Source: Nitrosophilus labii
GTDB taxonomy: Bacteria; Campylobacterota; Campylobacteria; Campylobacterales; Nitratiruptoraceae
Direction: 5' to 3'
Length of the DNA stretch: 64,000 bases
Assembly: GCF_014466985.1 (NCBI RefSeq)
Contig: NZ_AP022826.1
Span: forward strand, 1,364,001 to 1,428,000
Under the pieces are notes generated by a model. The model ran no database searches. It was not told the origin of the DNA and worked only from the letters and a program-made list of their open reading frames with translations. Made by a program: the position numbers and the translations under genes. Below are positions 26,927 through 35,729 of the stretch, one piece after another (within the stretch, counting starts at the first letter, position 1; every line of letters starts with the position of its first letter).

Positions 26927-27786
26927 TCACCATTCCTTATCACAACTTCTTCTATTTTTAATCTTCCATCTTTTTTACTATTTATAAACCTATTCATATA
27001 CACTACATCTATCTTATACTTTTCGTAAAGGGTTTTAATAAACTCCGTATCTGAGTTACTCTCCATCACAAAACAGCCTCTTTTATCGAGCTTGTTAAAA
27101 ACTTCATACAATCTTTTTTGCTCCTCTTCCAAAAACGCCATATCTGTATATGAGGTAAAATTGGAAGTTTCATTTAAAGGATAATAAGGCGGATCAAAAT
27201 AGATAAAATCCTCTTTTTTAGCGTACTCTAAAACTTTACTAAAATCTGCTACTTCTATAGTGGCGTTTTGCAAGGCATACGAAGCGTTTAATATAAGTTC
27301 TTCATCATAAATTTTAGGCTCTTTATATCTTCCGATAGGAACATTGAAAAAACCTTTTTTGTTGACTCTATAAAGTCCGTTAAAACAGGTTTTATTCAGA
27401 TATATAAACCTTGCTGCTCTTAAAACTTCATCTAAATTTTTAAAATCATCTTTTCTATCCCACTCCCTAACCTCATAATAAAACTCTTTTGAGTGATTTG
27501 TCTGAAACTCTTTTAATCTTTTTAACAACTTTTCGGGACTATTTTTTACGACTAAATAGCTATTTATTAACTCTTCATTCTTATCAAATATAAATATCTG
27601 TTTATCTCTTAATAATCCTAAATTAAAAAGTTCAAAAAAAAGAGCTCCACCTCCAACAAACGGCTCAAAATAGTTATTGAAATTTTTTGGTATTAAAGGT
27701 AGCAGTTGCGAAACTAGTCCTCTTTTACCCCCTACCCATTTAACGAAAGGTTTAGCAACTATCTTTTTTTCCAACAACTTAACCAT
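26917..27786 (-). CDS. Dam-family N6-adenine DNA methyltransferase
   Basis: 289 residues. Motif I FVKWVGGKRGLVSQLLPLI with FEPFVGGGALFFEL, and motif IV EDFIYFDPPYYPLNET place it in the alpha (D12, Dam-like) class. No restriction endonuclease gene is adjacent, so it is an orphan methylase or part of a split system. The target is probably GATC by family, which the sequence alone cannot prove. Embedded in the mutS2-murC operon, overlapping mutS2 by 10 bp and the upstream gene by 1 bp. Confidence 0.9.
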   Translation of the reverse strand: MVKLLEKKIVAKPFVKWVGGKRGLVSQLLPLIPKNFNNYFEPFVGGGALFFELFNLGLLRDKQIFIFDKNEELINSYLVVKNSPEKLLKRLKEFQTNHSKEFYYEVREWDRKDDFKNLDEVLRAARFIYLNKTCFNGLYRVNKKGFFNVPIGRYKEPKIYDEELILNASYALQNATIEVADFSKVLEYAKKEDFIYFDPPYYPLNETSNFTSYTDMAFLEEEQKRLYEVFNKLDKRGCFVMESNSDTEFIKTLYEKYKIDVVYMNRFINSKKDGRLKIEEVVIRNGDWS

Positions 27787-28136
27787 TATTGTTCAACCCT
27801 ACACAAATCTATAGGTACTACAAGCCCTTCATATTTGGTTTTTTCTTTTCCAACAAAAACGAGTGTACCGCTGACGAAATTGAACTTATCGTTTGTTACG
27901 TTTACATCTTTGCATATCAAAACTTTTCCGTGGTTAAAACTATAAAGCAGCTTTTCGTGAAGTTTTCTCTTTTTATCCTGATACAAACTATACCCTAAGA
28001 TCAAAATCCATCCAAGAAGCAGCGAAAGTACAATAGACACTTTCAATCTTTTTGTAAGTCCGGTAAAAAAATATACAACTACTCCTATAACACCAAAAAT
28101 TAGAAGCAAAAATATAACAAGATACAAAAACGCCAC
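27786..28136 (-). CDS. Small membrane protein of the murC operon
   Basis: 116 residues with two N-terminal transmembrane segments (FLYLVIFLLLIFGVIGVVVYF, residues 3-23, and IVLSLLLGWILILGYSLY, 35-52), then a soluble beta-rich domain ending VVPIDLCRVEQ. Start overlaps the murC stop, stop overlaps dam start by 1 bp each. No characterised family recognised. Confidence 0.75.
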   Translation of the reverse strand: MAFLYLVIFLLLIFGVIGVVVYFFTGLTKRLKVSIVLSLLLGWILILGYSLYQDKKRKLHEKLLYSFNHGKVLICKDVNVTNDKFNFVSGTLVFVGKEKTKYEGLVVPIDLCRVEQ

Positions 28137-29446
28137 TACTTCATTCCTCTTAGCTGATAAGTAATATCTCCGGCACCAAACCCCACAATTAAACCTTTGG
28201 CTATTTTTGCTATATGATTTTTATCCTTAAAAAGAAGGATTTTTTTATCCTCTTTTTTTACAAAGTCGGCAAATATCGGGTTGTATCTTCTGAAATATTT
28301 TTCAAAATCTATTTTTATCTCATCCTCACCGGCACTCCAAACTGGTAAAATAACAAGTTTTGTACTTCCTTCAAAACACTCTACAAATCTATGAAGATTA
28401 TCAACGGTTCTAGAATATTTATGGGGCTGCCATATAACGGTAATCTCATCAATACCTTTTAATTTTGCGTACTCTTTCAAAGAGCTCATCGTCGCTTCGA
28501 TTTCGGTAGGGTGATGCCCGTAATCGTCTATCACGATAAAAGAGTCCTCTTTTTGGACGATATCAAACCTCTTTTTTATACCTTTATAACTTTTTAGATT
28601 CTCTTTTATCTCATCTAAACCTATCTCGTTCATAGCGGCTAAAATAGCTAAAGACGCATCCAAAGCTATATGTTCTCCAAAACCCCAAACATCAAACTCG
28701 CCAAAATCTCTTAGCTCAAACCTGATATAAGGTTCGTCATCTTTTAAAAAATGCTTCTTTACTTTGATATCTTTTTTAGGATTTAATCTTATCGCTTCTA
28801 GATCAAGATTTTTCAAAAAGAGATCATCATCATTTATAACTCTTATCTTCGAAATTTTTAAAAACTCTTTGTAGGTATCGTAAAAAAGATCTAGATTATG
28901 GTTATAAAACTCCATATGTTCAGGTTCGGCATTTGTAACTATACAAAGATAGGGGTTTGTGTTTAAAAAGCTGGCGTCACTCTCATCCGCTTCAAAAACT
29001 ACGATGTCGCTTTTTGGATTGTATCTTACGTTCGATTTAAAATCTTTCGATTCGGCACCTATTATAGCATTTGCATCTTTTAAGACAGAAGCCAAAATGG
29101 CGCTTGTTGTACTTTTACCGTGAGCTCCGGCAACGGCGTAAACCTTTTTACCTCTAAGTATCAAAGGAAGAGCCTCTCTTCTAGATAGAGTCTTAATACC
29201 TCTTTTTTTAGCCTCTTGAAGCTCTACGTTTGAGCTTTTAACGGCGGCAGAGTAGATAACTATATCTTGGTCTTTGATATTCTCTTTTTTTTGAGGAACA
29301 TCTACTTTGATTCTAAGTTTTCTTAGAGACTCAGTAATAGGTCCTTCAAACATATCAGACCCGCTTACTTCATACCCTTCAAAATGTAAAAATCTTGCAA
29401 GTCCGCTTAGCCCTATTCCGCCTATGCCTATAAAATGTATTTTCAC
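28136..29446 (-). CDS. murC: UDP-N-acetylmuramate--L-alanine ligase
   Basis: 436 residues. Mur ligase family order: HFIGIGGIGLSGLARFL, ATP site VAGAHGKSTTSAILASVL, EADESDASFLN, and C-terminal VIDDYGHHPTEIEATM plus IWQPHKYSRT. It adds L-alanine to UDP-MurNAc, the first cytoplasmic amino-acid step of peptidoglycan synthesis. Overlaps both neighbours by 1-4 bp. Slightly short at 436 residues, like other Campylobacterota MurC proteins. Confidence 0.95.
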   Translation of the reverse strand: MKIHFIGIGGIGLSGLARFLHFEGYEVSGSDMFEGPITESLRKLRIKVDVPQKKENIKDQDIVIYSAAVKSSNVELQEAKKRGIKTLSRREALPLILRGKKVYAVAGAHGKSTTSAILASVLKDANAIIGAESKDFKSNVRYNPKSDIVVFEADESDASFLNTNPYLCIVTNAEPEHMEFYNHNLDLFYDTYKEFLKISKIRVINDDDLFLKNLDLEAIRLNPKKDIKVKKHFLKDDEPYIRFELRDFGEFDVWGFGEHIALDASLAILAAMNEIGLDEIKENLKSYKGIKKRFDIVQKEDSFIVIDDYGHHPTEIEATMSSLKEYAKLKGIDEITVIWQPHKYSRTVDNLHRFVECFEGSTKLVILPVWSAGEDEIKIDFEKYFRRYNPIFADFVKKEDKKILLFKDKNHIAKIAKGLIVGFGAGDITYQLRGMK

Positions 29447-30021
29447 TGACTAGCTCCGGATAGTTTTTCTATTTTTTTCAGCTCTTTATTTATCAAATCT
29501 CTCTCACTCTTTAAAAACTCTTCGCCTTTTTTCGTAAATTTGTCAAAAAATAGGCTGTTTTCATCTAGTTTTTCATGATCTACGTAATTTTGTATAAATT
29601 CATCTAAAGAGACTTTTTTTGCCGTGAGACCAAGAGCCAAAAACATTCCCCTTTGAAGAGACTCATCTCCTATAACGTAAGATAAAATCAAAAAAAGTTC
29701 GTTTGCACCTTTATACTCTTTTCTATCCCATCTCTCAAGAGCATGCTCATATATGGCTCTAGCGGTATAGAGATCACTATCTTTGGATATATCAAAAACT
29801 TCGCCTTTTGTAAGCATATCCGCCAAAGTATCAAAAGCCTTCTCCAAGATCTTTTGATAAAGCAGATCTATATCTTCTTCATCCATATCAAGAGCCAAGT
29901 AAGTATCTAAAACATCATAAAGCTTGACTATATCTTCATTTTTCAACGCCTCTTTTTTCTCTTTTTCCAAATTTGCTAAAAAATCTTTATCCATTTTAAG
30001 TCTTGTTAAATTTGCTTCCAT
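29443..30021 (-). CDS. Conserved hypothetical protein in the murC operon
   Basis: 192 residues, all-helical and strongly charged, with a tetratricopeptide-like look (LYTARAIYEHALERWDRKEYKGANELFLILSYV). No signal peptide or membrane segment. The start overlaps the aminotransferase gene and the stop overlaps murC (4 bp). A protein-protein interaction role is suggested by the helical repeats. Not recognised further. Confidence 0.75.
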   Translation of the reverse strand: MEANLTRLKMDKDFLANLEKEKKEALKNEDIVKLYDVLDTYLALDMDEEDIDLLYQKILEKAFDTLADMLTKGEVFDISKDSDLYTARAIYEHALERWDRKEYKGANELFLILSYVIGDESLQRGMFLALGLTAKKVSLDEFIQNYVDHEKLDENSLFFDKFTKKGEEFLKSERDLINKELKKIEKLSGASQ

Positions 30022-31154
30022 TAAAACTTTTCTCCTTTCATTGCCTCTTTAAGTCTTTGTAACGCCTCTTTTGTTTTTTTCTCACTATATACAAGAGCAA
30101 TTCTAACATATCCTTTACCTATTCCCTCTCTACCCAAAAAAGAACCGGGCAAAACTTTTACGTTATACTCTTTATAAAGTTTTTTAGTAAATTCTAAATC
30201 ATCTCCTACTTCCAACCAGAGATAAAAAGTAGCCTTTGGAGGTAAAACTCCCAAAATCTCTTTTGCTAGTTTAAAATTTTTTCTATATATGTCTCTATTT
30301 TTAACCACGTGAGTCTCATCTCTCCAAGCTTTTGTCGCAGCCATCTGCAAAGGCAAAGGAGAAGCGCAACCTACATAGGTTCTATAGCGCATATAGTCTT
30401 GTAAAATCTTTTCATCTCCCGCTATAAAACCGCTTCTAAGTCCGGGCGCTGAGCTTCTTTTTGAGATAGAGTTAACTACTAAAATATTTTTAAATTCACT
30501 GTTTCCAACCTCCAAACTAGCTTCCAATAGCGACGCTGGAGGAGCAAAATCGTATATTTCGCTATAACACTCATCGTTTAATAAAACAAAGTTATATTCT
30601 AAAGCGGCTTTTACCCACTCTTTGAGCTCATCCATCTCCATAACCGAACCTGTGGGATTATTGGGAGAGTTTATGATGACAAAATCTACCTCTTTTAAAG
30701 TTTTTTCGTCAATTTTAGGTTTAAAACCGTTCTCTTTGGTTAGATTTAGATAAAAAATCTTCGCGCCACAAGCTTTCGCCGCACCTTCATATATCTGATA
30801 AAAAGGGTTTGTAAAGGCCATTTTCGGAGATAGTTTCTCCTTTAGTAAAAATTGAGGAAAATTAAAAAGCACCTCTCTAGTTCCAAAGGTCGGTATGATT
30901 TGAGAAAATTTCAGTTTTAGAGAGTATCTATTTTCTATAAACTCTAATATTGCCTCTTTTAAAACATCTTCTCCGGCACTTTTTGGATATTTGTTCAACA
31001 AAGAAGCATTTTTGCACAGCTCATCCTGAATAAATTTAGGAGTTTCAAACTGAGGTTCCCCTATAGTCAAAACTATAGGATGGCAACTTTCGTTGGGCTC
31101 TATATCTGACAAAAGCTCATTGAGCTTTTCAAAAGGGTATTTTTCAAATCTCAT
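30021..31154 (-). CDS. dapC: PLP-dependent aminotransferase, probable succinyl-DAP aminotransferase
   Basis: 377 residues, fold type I. The PLP lysine is in VVNSISKRSSAPGLRSGF, the Asn/Asp in NSPNNPTGSV and VLLNDECYSEIYDF, and the carboxylate Arg in YVRIALVYS. The family in Campylobacterota includes N-succinyl-LL-DAP aminotransferase, and dapE is present at 8377, which fits lysine/DAP synthesis. The neighbour murC also serves peptidoglycan. Substrate is inferred. ATG overlaps the upstream stop by 4 bp. Confidence 0.8.
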   Translation of the reverse strand: MRFEKYPFEKLNELLSDIEPNESCHPIVLTIGEPQFETPKFIQDELCKNASLLNKYPKSAGEDVLKEAILEFIENRYSLKLKFSQIIPTFGTREVLFNFPQFLLKEKLSPKMAFTNPFYQIYEGAAKACGAKIFYLNLTKENGFKPKIDEKTLKEVDFVIINSPNNPTGSVMEMDELKEWVKAALEYNFVLLNDECYSEIYDFAPPASLLEASLEVGNSEFKNILVVNSISKRSSAPGLRSGFIAGDEKILQDYMRYRTYVGCASPLPLQMAATKAWRDETHVVKNRDIYRKNFKLAKEILGVLPPKATFYLWLEVGDDLEFTKKLYKEYNVKVLPGSFLGREGIGKGYVRIALVYSEKKTKEALQRLKEAMKGEKF

Positions 31155-33949
31155 TTTTCTTCCTCAAAACAGATTTTTTTCTTTACAATTTTACCGTCTC
31201 TTTTTATCTTAAGTTGCGCACACTTTTTAATAAAAATCAACTCTAGTCTCAAATCGGCTAGATTTTTTACACTCTTCTCATCAATCTGAACTATTTCATC
31301 CCCTTTCTTAAGACCTGCTTTGGATGCGGCGGAATCTTTTGAGACTTTATCTACTACCAATGTTTTATCATCTTTTAGATAGACTCCTAGTTTCTTCTCT
31401 TTTGGAAGATCAATATGAGGCGGATAGAGGATAAAATCGGCAATTTTCGGTTTTAGTTTGTCATTTTGCAAAACTATCTTATAGTCTTTGACTCCTCTTC
31501 TTTTTATCCTATCTGGTATCCCATAACCAAACCTAAGATGCCCGTTTCCGGCTAAAACCACCATCTGAAAATCGGGGTGGGATTTTAAAAAATTTGCAAT
31601 ATTATCGGCCATCGTCTCATCCCAAAGTACTTGAGCGTAAAAAAAGTTTTCAAAATTTTTAAAACTCTTTTTTGCGTGAGCTTCATAAATCTGTCTCATA
31701 TACTGTCTATAAACCAGATTTGTAAAATCCATTGATTTGGGAAGTTCTTTCATCTCTTTTTTTGTAAGAGCGTCTATACCCTCTTTAGCCACCTTTTTAC
31801 TTATCTCTTTTCTTACGTTTAAAGCTACAATCTTGATCCTGTGCTTTTTAGCGTATAAGATAATAGGTCTATATAGATTGTAATCATACTTCCATCTTTT
31901 AAAATACTCGGTTTTTTTCAGCATCTCTTTTTCGCTTATTTTGCCATCGATAAACAGATCTAGATACTTTTGAAACGGTTGTTGGAACATCTCCATACCG
32001 ATAGCCACTTTTTTGCCGGATTCATAAAGAGCTTTAATGATCTTTAACTGATTTACGTGGTTGGAATATAGAGTATGATTTTCTCCTACAAAAATAACTT
32101 TTGAATCTTTTATATTATCTATAAGATTATCAAAATCGTCTTTTACGTCCACTTTGACTATATTGGTGGCTCCATCAAGATGATACTCTGCACCCTTTTG
32201 AGAAGGCTTGATATATCTTTTAAAATTTTTTCCTTCAAAAACCACTACGGAGTATTTTCCAAGATGTTTTAAGAGTCTGATATTTCTTTGGAGATTTCTA
32301 TCGCCGTCAAAAACTAAAACAAATCTCCGTTCATTTAAAGGATTTCTAAAAACTTCGACTTTAGAGTCCCCCTCTTTTTTAAAATCTATAGCAAACTTTT
32401 TTAAAAAAGGAGTTCTCCCCAATATAAACAGATCGCTCTTTTCCATCACACTATAATCAACATCTTTAGAACTTTTAACGTTTTTGAAAAGTTTCAGAAT
32501 CGATTTATACTTTTTCTTATCGTCACATATCACTATAAGATTTTCGCTTCCTAAAACTTCGGATATTACCGGCGGTATCTCAAAAGATTGAAGTTTCCTA
32601 AAAACTTGATACTCTCTATCCACAACTATTTTTACAGGAGCAAAATCCGTATATAAAGAGTGTTTTGTCTTTTTAGAATCTATCAAAAACTTTTTACACT
32701 CCTTTTTAGAGCATACCCAAACCGGCAAATCTATATCATACTCATTTGAAACCAGATCAAAACTGGTTTTATATCGTTCATCCTCAAAAGAGAGTTTGAT
32801 GTTTCTTAGATGAAAGTCAAATGCGCCTTTTCTATATACCCACTGCAAAAAAAAGTCCTCTAAATCTTTGTTAGAGACTTCTGAAAAGATTTTTTTTAGG
32901 TCGTTAAAAGTAGCCTCTTTGAATCTATACTTTTTTAAAAGCTCTCTAACTCCTTTGTTAAAATCTTTTTCGCCTATATAGTTTGATAACATATAAAAAA
33001 AGAAAGCCCCTTTTCCGTAACCTACCGCATTTTTATCCTCATAAGTTTTATATTCGAAATCGGCTAGCGTTATTTCGTTATCTTTATTTACGTAAGAGTC
33101 GTATTTGATGAGTATATTTTTTCTATATTTCGATCCTTCGCCTCTATTTTTGGCATAAAGCATATCAGAATAGTAGGTGGTAAGCCCCTCTACCCAGTTA
33201 CCGATTTTTGGAGAGTAAACATAGTTTCCGAACCACTGATGGACTATCTCGTGTCCCAACGACTCGTTCAATACAAAATCTTTGTTGATAATCGGCTCTC
33301 CTATTACACTCATCGTAGCCATAGAGTAGCCGCCAGGGTAAGGAATCTCTACTATATTAAAAACAGGATATGGCAAAAATCCGAAAATCTTTTTATAGTA
33401 GTCAAAATACTCAAAACTTTTATCGATATATTTTTGACTCAAAAAAGAGTCTTTTTTATAAAAATATGTGGAGATCTCAAGCTCTTTTCTCTTTTTGGTA
33501 TCGACTACAAAATCTTTGGAAGCTATGATATATAGGTTTTTTAAAGGTTTGTCAAAAACGAATCGATCCTCTTTTTTTGAAGTATATTGCATTATCGGGA
33601 TATATTTGCCAAAATCGACTTTTACATTATAAGTACATCTTTTCTCAACTTTCGGATACCAACTATCAAGAAGCATCAATGTGCCCATTATCGGTCTAGT
33701 TTTATAACTAAACTCTATTTCTAAAGGCTTTTTTGAAGTTTTTAAATATTTTGGATAGTCGCTCAATAACAAACTACCGTTTTTTATACTACTTATCTTG
33801 GCTTTTGTAGGATCTAACTCTATAGATTTGTTAAAGTCCAAAAAAGCTTTTCCAAAAATTTTGCCATTTTCAAACTTAATATCAAGCTCGTATCTGCACA
33901 CTGAAGCCCATATGAAAACTGGCAAAAACAGAAATATAAACACTCTCAT
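31151..33949 (-). CDS. Three-domain exported protein: M1 peptidase + ChaN-like + PDZ
   Basis: 932 residues. A signal peptide (MRVFIFLFLPVFIWASVC) is followed by an M1 (gluzincin) domain with HEIVHQWFGN (233-242) and the third ligand Glu254 in NWVEGLTTYY, two residues closer than usual. Next, about 600-840, is a ChaN/DUF399-like domain: VIFVGENHTLYSNH, AIGMEMFQQPF, WDETMADNIANFL and VVLAGNGHLRFGYG. A PDZ domain ends the protein (VDKVSKDSAASKAGLKKGDE). All are consistent with a periplasmic or envelope protein. First gene of the seven-gene operon through mutS2. Confidence 0.88.
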   Translation of the reverse strand: MRVFIFLFLPVFIWASVCRYELDIKFENGKIFGKAFLDFNKSIELDPTKAKISSIKNGSLLLSDYPKYLKTSKKPLEIEFSYKTRPIMGTLMLLDSWYPKVEKRCTYNVKVDFGKYIPIMQYTSKKEDRFVFDKPLKNLYIIASKDFVVDTKKRKELEISTYFYKKDSFLSQKYIDKSFEYFDYYKKIFGFLPYPVFNIVEIPYPGGYSMATMSVIGEPIINKDFVLNESLGHEIVHQWFGNYVYSPKIGNWVEGLTTYYSDMLYAKNRGEGSKYRKNILIKYDSYVNKDNEITLADFEYKTYEDKNAVGYGKGAFFFYMLSNYIGEKDFNKGVRELLKKYRFKEATFNDLKKIFSEVSNKDLEDFFLQWVYRKGAFDFHLRNIKLSFEDERYKTSFDLVSNEYDIDLPVWVCSKKECKKFLIDSKKTKHSLYTDFAPVKIVVDREYQVFRKLQSFEIPPVISEVLGSENLIVICDDKKKYKSILKLFKNVKSSKDVDYSVMEKSDLFILGRTPFLKKFAIDFKKEGDSKVEVFRNPLNERRFVLVFDGDRNLQRNIRLLKHLGKYSVVVFEGKNFKRYIKPSQKGAEYHLDGATNIVKVDVKDDFDNLIDNIKDSKVIFVGENHTLYSNHVNQLKIIKALYESGKKVAIGMEMFQQPFQKYLDLFIDGKISEKEMLKKTEYFKRWKYDYNLYRPIILYAKKHRIKIVALNVRKEISKKVAKEGIDALTKKEMKELPKSMDFTNLVYRQYMRQIYEAHAKKSFKNFENFFYAQVLWDETMADNIANFLKSHPDFQMVVLAGNGHLRFGYGIPDRIKRRGVKDYKIVLQNDKLKPKIADFILYPPHIDLPKEKKLGVYLKDDKTLVVDKVSKDSAASKAGLKKGDEIVQIDEKSVKNLADLRLELIFIKKCAQLKIKRDGKIVKKKICFEEEK

Positions 33950-33966
33950 ACCAATCCTTTATTAAA

Positions 33967-34632
33967 CTATTTTGGCATTTCGAACTTCTGGACTATAAAA
34001 TCTCCATCAGAATTAAAATATAGATAAAATAGTCTATCTTTTTTAACACTAAGTCCTGCAAGATACCTTATGGCCAAATTTGCCTCGAAAGATGCTACCA
34101 ACATAACTATAGGTGCTGCAATCCCCGCCGGAGTTCTATCAGTTACTTTGAAAGCTTTGAAACTGCTCTTTTCAAAAAAACATACCTGGCCGTTGAACTC
34201 TTCTACACTTCCATAAATCCAAGGAACTCCACTCTCTTTGCTAAACTCGTCAATTTCGGCTCTTGAGTGAAGATTGTCGGTACAGTCGATAATCAAGTCA
34301 TACTCAAAAGATCTCTTTTTAAATTCAGTAAAACTTTCCGTAAACGCTCTAGCCTTTACATAAGGGCATCTATCTTCTATAAGTTTTGCCAAGACTTCGG
34401 ATTTGTACTTACCTTCATCTTCTACTTTAAAAGCTATCTGCCTGTGTATATTGTGAACTGAAACTTCATCAAAATCTACAAGATATAACTCTCCAATCCC
34501 GCTTGCGCCAAGAGCAATACCAACGGAACTTCCAAGTCCACCGCAGCCTATAACCGCAACTTTTTTATCTTGCAATGAAACCTGAACTTCCTCTCCCCAA
34601 AGCTGTATCTGTCTTTTAAAATATTCTTGCAT
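33967..34632 (-). CDS. ThiF/MoeB/HesA-family adenylyltransferase
   Basis: 221 residues from the ATG at 34632 (MQEYFKRQIQLWGEEVQ), preferred over the upstream TTG at 34647 because GGAAGGATTAAAA gives correct RBS spacing. NAD/ATP-type site VAVIGCGGLGSSVGIALG, and YDLIIDCTDNLHSRAEID are E1-like. The usual CXXC zinc motifs of MoeB/ThiF seem absent. It should adenylate a C-terminal Gly-Gly carrier (ThiS/MoaD type); the partner is not in the window. Confidence 0.85.
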   Translation of the reverse strand: MQEYFKRQIQLWGEEVQVSLQDKKVAVIGCGGLGSSVGIALGASGIGELYLVDFDEVSVHNIHRQIAFKVEDEGKYKSEVLAKLIEDRCPYVKARAFTESFTEFKKRSFEYDLIIDCTDNLHSRAEIDEFSKESGVPWIYGSVEEFNGQVCFFEKSSFKAFKVTDRTPAGIAAPIVMLVASFEANLAIRYLAGLSVKKDRLFYLYFNSDGDFIVQKFEMPK

Positions 34633-34670
34633 TTTTAATCCTTCCAATCCAAAATGATTATTTTATACAG

Positions 34671-35471
34671 TTATTCGCATATCGTTCTACCGTTCACAGT
34701 TGCTCTAAACCCCCAAGCTTTTTTACACTCCTTTATATATTCTTTATCGATATCACAGATAAGCAGCTCCTCTTTATCGGTAAGAATCGACTCTATTTTT
34801 CCGTTTGGATCAACACACATACTCTCGCCATAAAAGTTCCATTTTGTTTTTTTATCTAAATATTCTCCTATTCTATTTGCTCTTAAAATATAATGATTTC
34901 CAAGATATGCCCTGGTTTTTAAAATCTCTCTCCATCTTTGATTGGATTCGAAAGTAGAAACAGTAGGAAGAAGTACTACATCCACGTTTTTTTTAGAGAA
35001 CTGATCGAAAAAGTAATTAAAATGAAGTTCAAATCCACCTATTACGCCAAACTTTACGCCATCTATCATAAAAGTAATGGGAGGTTTTAAACAGTCTGTA
35101 GGATTTGCAAAAAACTTTTTTTCGTTCCAGTGTTTATAATCTATAAGTATTTGCTGAAGATAATATTGAGTCTTTTTAGGAAAAAATATAGCTACATTTT
35201 TGTAAGCTTTTTCCTTTTGAATCGTAACAAGCGGTGCAACAATAGTAAGTTCATATTTTTTCGCCAACTCTTTTAAATTTTTTATCTGGTGCAAACTCTG
35301 TTCTTTGATCATACTTAGCGGAGTCTTTTCAAGCTCTTTAAAAAATCTATTTAAAACATACTCGCCAAGCAACAAAAGTTTTACATCTTTTAGTTTACAC
35401 GCTCTAAGGTAGTAGTCCAATCTATTCGAGCTCATTCCAAGATAGGCCGTTTGTAGTACCGCTACTTTCAT
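34671..35471 (-). CDS. Nitrilase-superfamily protein lacking the catalytic cysteine
   Basis: 266 residues, carbon-nitrogen hydrolase fold. Glu37 (LLLLGEYVLN) and Lys113 (LIDYKHWNEKKFF) of the E-K-C triad are in place, but where the nucleophile Cys is expected the sequence is FGVIGGFELHF (Gly145-Gly146). I checked the DNA codons (GGC GTA ATA GGT GGA TTT) and there is no Cys. Conserved NRIGEYLDKKTK and a WRE..KTRAYLGN helix remain. Probably catalytically dead or functionally changed. Also tail cysteines (TICE). Confidence 0.8.
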   Translation of the reverse strand: MKVAVLQTAYLGMSSNRLDYYLRACKLKDVKLLLLGEYVLNRFFKELEKTPLSMIKEQSLHQIKNLKELAKKYELTIVAPLVTIQKEKAYKNVAIFFPKKTQYYLQQILIDYKHWNEKKFFANPTDCLKPPITFMIDGVKFGVIGGFELHFNYFFDQFSKKNVDVVLLPTVSTFESNQRWREILKTRAYLGNHYILRANRIGEYLDKKTKWNFYGESMCVDPNGKIESILTDKEELLICDIDKEYIKECKKAWGFRATVNGRTICE

Positions 35472-35528
35472 ATAGACTCTCTTTATTTTCGATTTAAAAA
35501 ATGAGTTTACCGTTAACTTTATACTTCC

Positions 35529-35729
35529 TTACTCACCGTTTTGCGTCTCTTTTTCAACCTCTTCAATCTCAAGCTTCGCGTTTTCAAGGAGCTCTTGCGC
35601 CTCTTTTAAAGCTTTAATACCCTCTTTATAAAGTTTAACGCTTTCAGCAAGCGTGATTTCGGGATTCATCAAAGACTCTAACATTTTTTTTGCATACTCA
35701 ATTTTTTCTTCAAACTCTTTACTTGTCAT
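35529..35729 (-). CDS. xseB: Exodeoxyribonuclease VII small subunit
   Basis: 66 residues. The family helical hairpin is recognisable: MTSKEFEEKIEYAKKMLESL followed by MNPEITLAESVKLYKEGIKAL and a coiled C-terminus. It stabilises XseA in degradation of single-stranded DNA. It starts 4 bp inside the metX end (translationally coupled). The large subunit is not in this window. Confidence 0.92.
   Translation of the reverse strand: MTSKEFEEKIEYAKKMLESLMNPEITLAESVKLYKEGIKALKEAQELLENAKLEIEEVEKETQNGE

Noticed and set aside
34632-34647. TTG start of the ThiF-like gene
   Set aside because: The ATG at 34632 has an RBS at good spacing, whereas the TTG has none.
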